A stretch of DNA of 64,000 nt from Mytilus trossulus (Eukaryota; Mollusca; Bivalvia; Mytilida; Mytilidae): contig NC_086374.1 of assembly GCF_036588685.1 (NCBI RefSeq), positions 72,600,457 through 72,664,456 on the forward strand. The letters run 5' to 3'. Of this stretch, positions 45,001-57,000 are shown piece after piece (the first letter of the stretch is position 1; every line of letters begins with the position of its first letter). A program made the translations under genes and the position numbers. Under the pieces are notes generated by a model, which saw nothing but the letters and a program-made list of their open reading frames with translations, made no database searches and was not told the origin of the DNA.

Positions 45001-48000
45001 CTCACCTACCACCATCTTGGTTGAAATCACAACCTCAGTGTAGACAGACCATTTTAAATAAACTATATATTTTGACCACTCACCAATATGCACTTAATTA
45101 TATTTTATCACTATTTACAAACAATTCAATGGGCCAGTTTGCCTCTTATTTATATAGAAATATTGTGTGAACTATTATCAGAATATAAAGTCATTTACAG
45201 TTTTCTAGTATGGTTAACTTGAATGGATATTTATTTATTAGACAATAGATGTAAAATGAACAAGCTGAATTGAGTTTTTTGAATGGTTACAGAATATTGA
45301 TTTTGTTGTAGCATGAATATAAAACTATTTTTAGACAAACATTCAGAAGACTCTGATAACAGTGATAATGACAGAACTCAGCCTCTTTCTGGAAGTGAGA
45401 ATGAAGAAGATGAACTTCCTGTGTTCCTTTGGAGACCATCATCAACCTCTGACACATTCGGTGAATGGGAAGCCCATACAAAGGTTTCTAATTCATATTA
45501 ACTTCTTTATATTATTCCTTGTTGTAGTTTATTGTGAAATATATGCATTTTAAGTTGAACTTTCCTCGCCATAGACACAGGAAAAAACTTCATTTTTCTT
45601 TAAATGTAGTATTAATATATGCTTGATTCTGAGAATTGAAAGTTCCTAATTTTTTGGAGCAAGGTTACTTGTAGATGAAATAACACAATCCAGTTCAGTT
45701 TGTAAATAATCATAAGCTAAGAAAATATGGAGGAACTTTGACTGTCACTGGGAAAGGGGATATCTAATACTTTATAAGCTAACAAAAATCCTAGTCTAAA
45801 TTAGCTTGGAAAGACTTACAATCTTACTTAAACAGAATAAATCTTGCAGACAGAACGTAGTCTGTAAAAATTGCACTTTTCATTAACAAATTGGCTTCAC
45901 AATAGTTGAAAAATAACAGTCAAAAGTCCTTGTCACTTTGAGAAGTAAATTCTTCTTCAATGTTGACCTTTTAATATAAAACCTTTTGAAAAAGTTAAAG
46001 TCCTTAACAGTTTATTGAATCTTACTATCAGTTTTATAGTTGTAACTGTGACAATGTCTGCAGAGTGAGTGAACACAGTTTTGCATACATCTTAATCTCA
46101 TGCTAGGACCAGATTAACAAACATATTTTTACTGTGTCTATTTCTGTGTGTTTCTTTATTCTACATATAGGGGGGAAGGTTGAGATCTCACTAAACATGT
46201 TTTAACCCACTTTTTTTGTGTTTCCGAAGTCATAAGCCTCTGGCCTTTGCTATAATTTTTCAATTAAAGTTCAGTTATATGTTTTGGAGTTTAGTCTGAC
46301 ATTCATTTACACATTTTTGTTTAGCTTAAGCACGTCTTTGTGTGAGGGATTTTCTAGCTGTGTTGAAAACCCATTGGTGGCCTTTCAGCTGTTATCTGGT
46401 CAGGTTGTCGCTCTATGACATATTCCCCATTTCTATTCTCTCAATTTTATATTAGATACTTCATAGCTTTGATATGATTTTTTTCTAGCAAAATAGGTAA
46501 AAAAAAATGGACAGTGTAAACAGTCAAGTCAGGAAATTTCAATCATCCAGAAAGTCTACAGAACTTGAACTGAATGGATTTATGAGATGATACAAAATTG
46601 TTTGCAGCATTTAATTTATCATTAATACAGTGTGAATGTATCTGTTTATTTTCCTAGGGTATTGGTATGAAGTTGATGAAAAAAATGGGTTACATTTATG
46701 GTCAAGGACTGGGGAAATCAGGCTCTGGCAGAGTGGAACCTGTACCTATTCAACTTATACCTCAAGGTAACAGTATAAATTAAATTAATTTAATTGGGAA
46801 ATGCTGTTTTAACTATTTTAAGTCAGGAATATGACAGTTGTTATCTAAAAAGTAAAAATCACAAAAATATTGAACTTGGAGGAAAATGGACAGTCCCTAA
46901 TCAAATGGCACAATCAAATGATAAAACACATCAAACGAATGGACAACAACTGTCATATTCCTGACTTGGAAAACAATGTAAAAATGGTGGATTGAACCTG
47001 TTTTTATAGCACCAAACCACTGACTTACTTGAATGACAGTCTTATCAAATTTCTATGTATGTTGCATTGTCGTTTTTTTTTTTTTGCACTTCAGTGTTTC
47101 TGTTGTATCATTGTTAGGTTTTAGTTTGCAACCCGGATTTGTTTTCTCTCAATCAATTTATTACTTTAGAACATTGAATAGCAGTACACTATTGTTGCCT
47201 TTATTTAATGTTTTTTTTGGTCAAAATTATAGCTAATGGCCCTTTTTTTTTTGGTAAACAAATATTTCTGCATGAAATCTGAATTTCTAAAAATTTCTGA
47301 CTACTTTTTATATTTCACAATATTTTATGTAAACATGATTTTTTGTGTATTTTAATATTTTACAACTTGATGAATAAGCAGTAACTGTTTTCAAAAAAAT
47401 GGGCAGGGTAATCACATATAAATAAAACAAACATATGGATAGCACATTTATCTCTTGTTTTTATAGGACAGTCGTTAGATAGAATCATGGAACTAAAGGA
47501 GCTTGCCGGAGATCAAGATTTGTTTGATGTTTTAAAGAAACAGAAGAAAGGAAAACATAAAAGCAAGGTTCCAAAACAGAAAATAGTTTTAAAACAGAGT
47601 CCCACAGATGTGTTTGAGTTCATAAACAAAAAGTTGTCAGGGAAAAAAGGTAAAAGTCATATTTTGTTTTTCTTTACTAAACTCTAAAGTGTAAATCTTA
47701 TCAGAGTATTGACTCTTTTAACCACCAGTATGAAAGTCAAGTTCAAATTGTTTTACACTTTTCCTTCCATTTATTCTTGGGCACATTTTTTGTGAATCTG
47801 TTGTCTGGTTTGTTGATCAATCTGGATACTGCCCTCATGTGTCTACCTCATGTGGCTATATATTTCTCTTTTGTCTTTGAACAAATATTGTGAAGGTTAT
47901 GGCTAGTAATTTGCTTTGATTTTGAAAAAAACCTTTGTTCATATGTACAGAGTTGTTATGTTGACAACCAGAAGGTTAGTTACATGAATGAACACTGCAA

Positions 48001-51000
48001 AAAGAACAATATTTATCTACTCAATGTCTCTCACAATCAAACATGATGCATTGCACTAGGAATTGATAATTTACAATTATGATTAGTAGCCTTCATATTT
48101 GACATATATTCAACTATTTTTGTAACTGAGATAGAAGTAGTAACTCAAAACTAGATTTAACTTACTCTATTTTTAATATATGTTTCTTGAGTTTTAAGGT
48201 TTTATTCTCAGTCTAACAGTTACTCTTCAATTTAATAAACAATTGTTTTTTTTATGTATACCTATTAAGTTTACTCCTATATATGGTATAGGTTTAGTGG
48301 CTCTTTTACAGGGCTTCCAAAACGGTCATATATTCCATCTGCTTACCCTTCTGGAGCACCTGAGATCACCCCTAGTTTTTGGTGGGGTTTGTGTTGTTTA
48401 TTCTTTAGTTTTCTATGTTGCGTCATATGTACTATTGTTTATGTGTTTGTCTTTTTCATTTTTAGCCATGGCGTTGTCAGTTTGTTTTAGATTTATGAGT
48501 TTGCCTGTCCTTTTGTATCTTTCGTCCCTCTTTTTCCAGACAAGTTTGATAAATTATATTAATGACATGTTGTGCCAAGGCTGAAACAGTCATTTTGATA
48601 TATATAGTTTAGAAAAAAACAGACATTTTGATTTAGTTAAAAAAAAACGTTTATGCGATCTTTTTGACATGACCTTTTTCCTTTAACAGCTACACATTTC
48701 CAGTCATATAAGTGACATAATTAATAAATACTTTCAAAACAAACCCTACTATAATACCCTCTCATTATAAGCAAGATTAATTAGTTTTTTGACAGCTGAT
48801 TTTTACCTGTTCAGGCGACAGGTAAACTTTTTTTGTACTAGATGGCAATTAGTTTATAAGATATCTTATTTAACTAAATAAGATATCTCGAAATTGAATA
48901 AATTTAATAACAGCGTGCCATATTTCCCATTGTCAAGAACACTCAACAGCTAAATACTGAAAGCCAGAGGTGTTCAAATACTTGATTAATTATATGACAA
49001 AATGCCATCTCAGTGAATTGCAACCTTATTTTGGTAATATTTCAAAATTTATCTACTGGTATAAAATAATAATTTTTTTTTAAATATAAAAAATAATTAA
49101 AAATTTACAAAATGTACTTTTAAAGCCAAATTTAAGGTAAGCTCAAATATATAGGATTTTTAGATTTTGGCATGAAGATGTGCTAGTTGAGTTAAAATTT
49201 TAAAGTCGTAAGTTATTGCTTTGACATTTACATCTGCTTACAACTGATAATTATAGGCTTCAATGATTGAGTCTTGCAGGATTTATGACAACTTTCAAGT
49301 TAAAGTGTGTCTGGTAATAAGAAAACAAATGTATCATTTTACAAACAGCCAATTTATCAAAGGTGTAATACCACCATTGATTGTTCCCTATAAGTCTTTG
49401 TTAAATTTGCACTTTTAATTTAAAAAAAATATGCAGAATTTATCTTTGTTTCAAATAAAGAAATACTTGGCATGAGTGAAGTTTTATCCTGTCAAGTAGT
49501 ATAGAAAAAAATTTCACATAACAGTTCATTGCATATATGAAAAAAAATAACCATCACTGGAAGTTAACCAATCAAAACGTCCTGTTATTCAATCTGTGAA
49601 CAAGTTTTAGTAGCCATGTAACCTTAAGTTTCCAAAAAATTCTATAGGAACCCAAAATGAAAAAAAGTAATGGTGCTTTGAAATACACAAGATATATATA
49701 TTTTTGACATAGAAATGTTTTACTGCAATAAAATGTAAGATTAATAACCTACAACTATCAAATTCAAGGGATTTTTTTTTTACCTATTTTCGTATGCAAC
49801 CAAATGTAACACTCCATGATTTGGTGGTATTACACCTATAGCATGTATAGTGGCAATTTAATTTTGAAGTGATATTTTCAGTCATTCTTCCCTTAGATGT
49901 ACTGAAGTAATTTTTGAGTTATTCTTCCATTAAAATGAGCTTAAATAATTTTTGAGTTAAAAGTTAACCATTATTCACAATATTTATACCATAACAGAAC
50001 TAGCCCTTAGATATCCTATCAGTTATTTCAGAAATGTAAACACCATAAGCTAAGGCAATTTCCCAAATGATGTGTTACTTGTTGAAAATACAAAATATAC
50101 TGAAATAATTTTGTGTTGGTTTTTAGTTGTGCACAAGGGTTGGTTTCAGACATAGATCTAGACAAAGCAGAATTTCTTTTCTCTGAAGTTTTTTTTATTT
50201 AAGAAAGTGTACCATGAAGTTGTGTCTACATCACCTTGAAATTTGAAGCACATGCTAAGCATGACACATGTTTGGTTTTGACGACAATCAGTTGTTCACT
50301 GAACAAGGAAATGTGTGCTATGGGTCAGCATTGCAAATCATCAAATAAACTCATCGTAGATACCTTAAAAACATAGTTTACATCAGTTTGAACAGTGAAA
50401 ATAGTTTGAAATTGAAATTTAAATAGGCTTCAAACTGGCTAAAAACAAATTTGGAATGCATTGATGTGTGTCAATTCAATAATCAAACAACATTTGACAT
50501 TTACAATACAAAAATAGTAGAAGCATTAGACAATCATACACAAACGTTTGTTGTTATTATTATTGATTTTTTTTATACGACCGCAAAAATTTAAAAATTT
50601 TGGTCGTATATTGGTATCACATTGGCGTCGTCGTCTTCGTTGTCGTCGTCCAAACACTTTTGCACTCTAACTTTAGTTAAAGTCAATAGAAATCTATGAA
50701 ATTTGAACACAAGGTTTATGACCACAAAAGAAAGGTTGGGATTGATTTTGGAAGTTTTGGTCCCAGCAGTTTATGGATAAGGGGCCAAAAAGGGCCCAAA
50801 TAAGCATTTTCTTGGTTTTTTGCACTATAACTTTGGTTTAATGTAATAAAAAAGTATGAAATTTTGACACCAGGTTAATGACTATAAAAGGAAGGTTGAG
50901 ATTGATTTTGGGAGTTTTGGTTCCAACAGTTTAGGAATAAAGGGCCCAAAGGACCCAAATAAGCTTAATTCTTGGTTTTTGCACAATAACTTTAGTGTAA

Positions 51001-54000
51001 GTCAATTGAAATCAATGAAATTAAAACACAAGGTTTATGAACACAAAAGGAAGGTTGAGATTGTTTATCATCTGAATTATGTGAGAAATTGTTCTTAAAT
51101 TAATTTTGTCTTTGTAATTAATATTAACCTTTACTATTTAGTTCATTTTGGTTATATCATTTTGGCATGGCTTGTTACAATGTACTTCTACATCCTGCCA
51201 TTGTATTATTTTGCTATATCTGTTAATTTTTTGTATTCTTATCTTTCATTTTTGCTTATGCTTTTCCTATTTGCCATTTTGTGTTTTTCTTTGTTGAGAC
51301 ATTTGTTTCTTTTTATAGTGATTCAGATTTTGACCGCTGTACCTCTATTTTTGACCTGTTTACCTATTATGTCTGTTTGTTTTGTTCACACATCGTTGCC
51401 AATATAACTTTCATGCAAGTGACAGGTTCAATCTAGCTATTTAACCTGGTTTAATCCACCATTGTTACTTACGGAAATGTTTGTACTAAGTTAGGAAAAT
51501 GCATGACAGTTATTTTCCATTTATTTGATTTGTTAAGGCTTTTGATTTGCCATTTGATGAGGATCTTTTTTTGGAGGTCGGTTTATTTGTATTTTCACTT
51601 TTTTTAATCAAAAAGTGTGTAGTTAGAGCAGGAACTGCTCATTATTCCTGATCTGACTTTATCACATTTTTTGTTTAAAATGGGTTTATGTAGTTATTGC
51701 TTGATATTGTACTCCATGCTTTGTTTGTTTATGTCTGTTTTGTTTCTACCTCTTATGTCTAACACGTGTCCTAAAGATTCCTATTGTCAATTTTCGAATA
51801 CGATCAATAAGATTAAGAAATAAATTGGAATATGTCCATGGTACACAGATGATGCATACCATATAAAGATATAAAGGGACATAACTAAGTAACTGAGAAC
51901 GCAAAAAGTGACGCTACCCAAATGTGTACTTGATCTGAGAATAGTACATACAAGTTTCATAAATTTAGTTGAGGCAAAGTTTAGTTAGAGAACTGAAACG
52001 AAAAAAAAACAACAATTATTCTATTTGTATAGGGGCATTTTTCTATAAAAATTATTAAAAGTAAAACACCCGAAATTTAAACTTGATCCTCATTTTGTGG
52101 TTATAGGCATTGTGCGTGTTTCATAACATTTGAGTGAACTTAAGTTTGAGAAGAGAAACATAAAATTCAGCAATATTTCCATTTGTAAAGGGGCATATAT
52201 GTAGAATAGTTAAAGTGACGCTACCCAAATTCAAACATGGTCTGTGTTTTGTGGTAATAAGCCTTCAGTTGTGTAAACGTTTCGTAACATTTGGCTGATA
52301 TAAACTTAAGTTAGAGAACAGAAACAACCTTTGGGATGTACGTACGGAGGGACAAGGATACTGGTACTTTTGATAACTATTTACACCACTGGGTCGATGC
52401 CACTGCTGGTGGACGTTTCGTCCCCGAGGGTATCACCAGCCCAGTAGTCAGCACTTCGGTGTTGACATGAATATCAATTATATGGTCATTTTTATAAATT
52501 TTCTGTTTACAAAACTTTGATTTTTTCGAAAAACTAAGGATTTTCTTACCCCAGGAGTAGATTACCTTAGCCGTATTTGGCACAACTTTTTGGAATTTTG
52601 GATCCTCAATGCTCTTCAACTTTGTATTTATTTGGCTTTTTAACTATTTCGATCTGAGCGTCACTGACGAGTCTTATGTAGACGAAACGCGCGTCTGGCG
52701 TATAAAATTATAATCCTGGTACTTTTGATAACTATTTACACCACTGGGTCGATGCCACTGCTGGTGGACGTTTCGTCCCCGAGGGTATCACCAGCCCAGT
52801 AGTCAGCACTTCGGTGTTGACATGAATATCAATTATATGGTCATTTTTATAAATTTTCTGTTTACAAAACTTTGATTTTTTCGAAAAACTAAGGATTTTC
52901 TTACCCCAGGAGTAGATTACCTTAGCCGTATTTGGCACAACTTTTTGGAATTTTGGATCCTCAATGCTCTTCAACTTTGTATTTATTTGGCTTTTTAACT
53001 ATTTCGATCTGAGCATCACTGACGAGTCTTATGTAGACGAAACGCGCGTCTGGCGTATAAAATTATAATCCTGGTACTTTTAATAACTATTTACACCACT
53101 GGGTCGATGCCACTGCTGGTGGACGTTTCGTCCCCGAGGGTATCACCAGCCCAGTAGTCAGCACTTCGGTGTTGACATGAATATCAATTATATGGTCATT
53201 TTTATAAATTTTCTGTTTACAAAACTTTGATTTTTTCGAAAAACTAAGGATTTTCTTACCCCAGGAGTAGATTACCTTAGTCGTATTTGGCACAACTTTT
53301 TGGAATTTTGGATCCTCAATGCTCTTCAACTTTGTATTTATTTGGCTTTTTAACTATTTCGATCTGAGCGTCACTGACGAGTCTTATGAAGACGAAACGC
53401 GCGTCTGGCGTATAAAATTATAATCCTGGTACTTTAAAGTCAATAGAAATCTATGAAATTTGAACACAAGGTTTATGACCACAAAAGAAAGGTTGGGAGT
53501 TTTGGTCCCAGCAGTTTATGGATAAGGGGCCAAAAAGGGCCCAAATAAGCATTTTCTTGGTTTTTTGCACTATAACTTTGGTTTAATGTAATAAAAAAGT
53601 ATGAAATTTTGACACCAGGTTAATGACTATAAAAGGAAGGTTGAGATTGATTTTGGGAGTTTTGGTTCCAACAGTTTAGGAATAAAGGGCCCAAAGGACC
53701 CAAATAAGCTTAATTCTTGGTTTTTGCACAATAACTTTAGTGTAAGTCAATTGAAATCAATGAAATTAAAACACAAGGTTTATGAACACAAAAGGAAGGT
53801 TGAGATTGTTTATCATCTGAATTATGTGAGAAATTGTTCTTAAATTAATTTTGTCTTTGTAATTAATATTAACCTTTACTATTTAGTTCATTTTGGTTAT
53901 ATCATTTTGGCATGGCTTGTTACAATGTACTTCTACATCCTGCCATTGTATTATTTTGCTATATCTGTTAATTTTTTGTATTCTTATCTTTCATTTTTGC

Positions 54001-57000
54001 TTATGCTTTTCCTATTTGCCATTTTGTGTTTTTCTTTGTTGAGACATTTGTTTCTTTTTATAGTGATTATAGTCAGTATAGTCACTGACGAGTCTTATGA
54101 AGACGAAACGCGCGTCTGGCGTATAAAATTATAATCCTGGTACTTTTGATAACTATAACACTAAATGCAATCGACAATATCGTGTATGAATTTTATATCG
54201 AGGAGACAAGAGTCAGTCAACTGTCCGTTATTAATATTGTAAGAAACGACATGATATGGATTATCAACGTAGTAATAAAGAAGTAACAATGCAATTGTCA
54301 CTAGTAGAATGGAAAGTTCTGGACATTCTGGAGCACCTGACTTCGTTCCCGGTTATTGGAATTTTTTTCTGAAGTTTAGTTTATTTTGAACTGTATTGTG
54401 TGAACTGTTTGTCTTTTCGTCATTTTCTTTTGACATTGTTGTAGTCAGTTTTTCTTCTCCTTTTAAGATTATCTACAAAAGCAGTTTGAAAAAAAATGAT
54501 CACTGGATATTTCGTTTGTGGACTTCTATTTTGGTTTTTAATTTCCCGCAAAATGTTTGTAAATACAAGTAAAAGAACTAAAGTACTTTTTTTTACCCTT
54601 TCACACACCATTGACGTAGTTATATTCAAGCAGAGGTTACAACTTTTATCTAATAGCAACTACAGTGTAAATATATTAACTCTATATTGAGTTTGACTTT
54701 CCCTCTGGTATCTTTCGCCCCTCTTTGTTGATAAGTCTCAAATATTACAACCCTGCTATGTAATTGAGACTGACTCATTGTGTATATTATATCTCAATAA
54801 ACCGACGAAGTATTAAAATATCATTTACGCTAGATCTTTAGTGTAAAGCAAGAACTATAATTGCATGTGTCCTAAATATAAAGTATCCTAGAATATGATG
54901 TCTTATTTATTTGGTAAGATTATCATGGAAGCTATGTATTTATAATAACATGCTGCAGCAAATGTGCTTAGAACATTATTAACTTAGCAAAATATTTATA
55001 AACTCGACATCTTTGATGAATACTTGTATACTAGTATGTAATATATGTAGCTCTTTCAGCAAGCAATATTACACATATTACATTATAATACAGTATGACA
55101 AATATAATTGGATTTTCTCATCTAACATTGCAAGTTAGAATATATTTGAGCTGAGCACAAAATGTTATATGAATCGGACTGAGGTGGAATAATTTCACAA
55201 TAATCGGTTAAACCTATATATAAAGTTCTGCTTAGTGTTTAAATAACCATTTCAGAAAGGCTGACTGGCTTACTCGTAAGTCAGCATTATAAATCATATT
55301 CTGAACCGGCTGGTTTTTCCATCCCAAGTCGTTTCCGTATGCTCTGAACATAGTCACGTGACATAGAACGTGCCATCCTTGTATGTTCAGGGGAAGACAA
55401 TGGTGAACGATCATGCGATATAGATCTAGATCGAGGAAGTTTATGTTCAGAGGAAGACACAGGAGGTGTGTTTTCGTGTGACACAGACAATGAACGAGTC
55501 ATTTTACTTTCTGGTGAAGTAACAGATGAGTGTGGAGAAGTTCCAGCTCTATTTTTGTATATTCCCATACTTTTTGCTTCTAGAAGCTGACGTTTGCAAA
55601 GAGCAAGAATGCGCTTCGTTTGCTCGAGATCGTTTGATAGTGGTCGTTCATTTAATGTTTTTGTCATAATATCACAATATGGAACTGATGATTTTCTGTC
55701 TCGAATTAAACCTCTGTAGCGGTTATCAGACAAATCTATTCTAGAGTGTGCCAAATCTTGCTGAACATCACTTACAGAATGACGTCGTTTCGTACTTCTT
55801 GGACGGTGTCGTGTTTTTACTGACTGGATTTCTGATTCGATGCCGTTGCCATTCGATTCCTCTGGTATTGGAGAATGCGTCGGGTTTTCTGATGTCATGC
55901 TGCTTGTCATTGGAGTAGAACTATTATCATCTGGTAATATTTCGTTATACCGCATTCCGAATTCAGTAGAGAATTTATGAATAAGTTGATCAACTGTAAG
56001 TCGCTGTTGTTCCTGATCATCAGTCAATGAATCTGGAGTGAACGGTTGACCATTTTCTAATAGTAAATTTTCATTTTGAAGGAATTCGCGAGAAAAACTT
56101 GGAGGTAAATTTCTTTCTTGGTGCACATCATTTTCATGCTTCAAGTCGCCTATTGCAGAATCTGTTGTCGCAATACTTTCATCCTTTGTTTCATTATCTC
56201 TAAACTTCCATATTTCATCATGGGTAGTGGTAAATGTCAAAAACCCTAAAAGTTTATCTAACTCCTCTTCAAGTATTTGCCCAGGTGCAAATGACACTTC
56301 TGTTTTCTCTACAGCAACTGTTTTGCTTAAAATCTGTTCACAACGATTAGCAACGAGTTTTTCATATTGTTCTATTCCTCTGCCACAGCCGTAGTTTAAA
56401 ACCAGTCGAATGAAGTCTATCACACCAAGGATATTTTTCAAAAGCGATTGCAATTGTTGCCTGCCTTCAGAAACAGGATTAATTGAGGCGTGATGTTCAC
56501 CATAAGAATCAATTTGATTCAGTAATTTTCTTTCTGCCTGGCGTATCGTGTTGATCAGTTGCTCTATTTGAGTATGAATTTGTTGTTCAATCCTTACTCT
56601 GCTTCTCTCCCATGTATCACCGGAAGTTTTTATACCATCCAAACGATAGATGATATTCATGGCCTCTGTTTGTAAACATGATAGTTGATCTTGCAAAAAG
56701 TCTCGCTGTGTAAAAGAATATTCGGAGGAAGACGATGGTGTTCTCAGTGCTCGGACTTCATTGTCTAAAATAAATTCGTGCTCCTGTAAAGCTTGTGAGA
56801 AGCTGAATGTATTCTTCAAGCTATTCGTCAGTCTTTCCAATCTCTCTTCATCAGAAAGACCCTTTAAAGCTTCCGATATATTAATAGGTTTCTTAATATC
56901 ACAATCAGTTGTTTCAAAGTCGGCCGATTTCTGACGCTGAATGAAGTTCTGCCATTGTATATTTTCAGTATCTGAATATTCATCATAAACGTCATCTTCG

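Larger units (their letters stand above)
52361..53435 (+). repeat. 355-bp tandem array, three copies, each with a hammerhead ribozyme
   Basis: Three full units start at 52361, 52716 and 53071, plus ten bases of a fourth at 53426. Copies differ by only a few substitutions (for example in stem I of copy 2, AGCCG/AGTCG near 53280, and the stem II loop of copy 3), so the array is young. Each unit contains the block beginning CACTGGGTCGATGCCACTGC and ends in the ribozyme motif. The same unit, singly or decayed, recurs at 1-130, 13400-13560 and 13860-13980 and in fragments elsewhere. The structure resembles ribozyme-bearing tandem retroelements (retrozymes, or Penelope-element terminal repeats) known in metazoans. 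Confidence 0.9.

Noticed and set aside
45287..45501. Start of the ZGPAT acidic exon at the ATG at 45313
   Set aside because: The acceptor at 45311 would put a stop after one codon when joined to phase 1. The TTTTTAG acceptor ending at 45334 restores the frame, so the exon starts at 45335.
48243..48584. 113-codon open frame resembling membrane protein
   Set aside because: It is the T-rich dispersed repeat B, which yields similar frames at 22263 and 28175.
51162..51407. Hydrophobic 81-codon open frame (repeated at 53907)
   Set aside because: Lies in duplicated repeat DNA. Hydrophobicity follows from T-rich sequence and the two copies diverge at a repeat boundary, not at a domain boundary.
52377..53329. 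Three copies of the same 80-codon minus-strand open frame
   Set aside because: They lie within the 355-bp ribozyme units, antisense to the ribozymes. The unit length is not a multiple of three, and no protein motif is visible. Identity simply follows from the tandem array.
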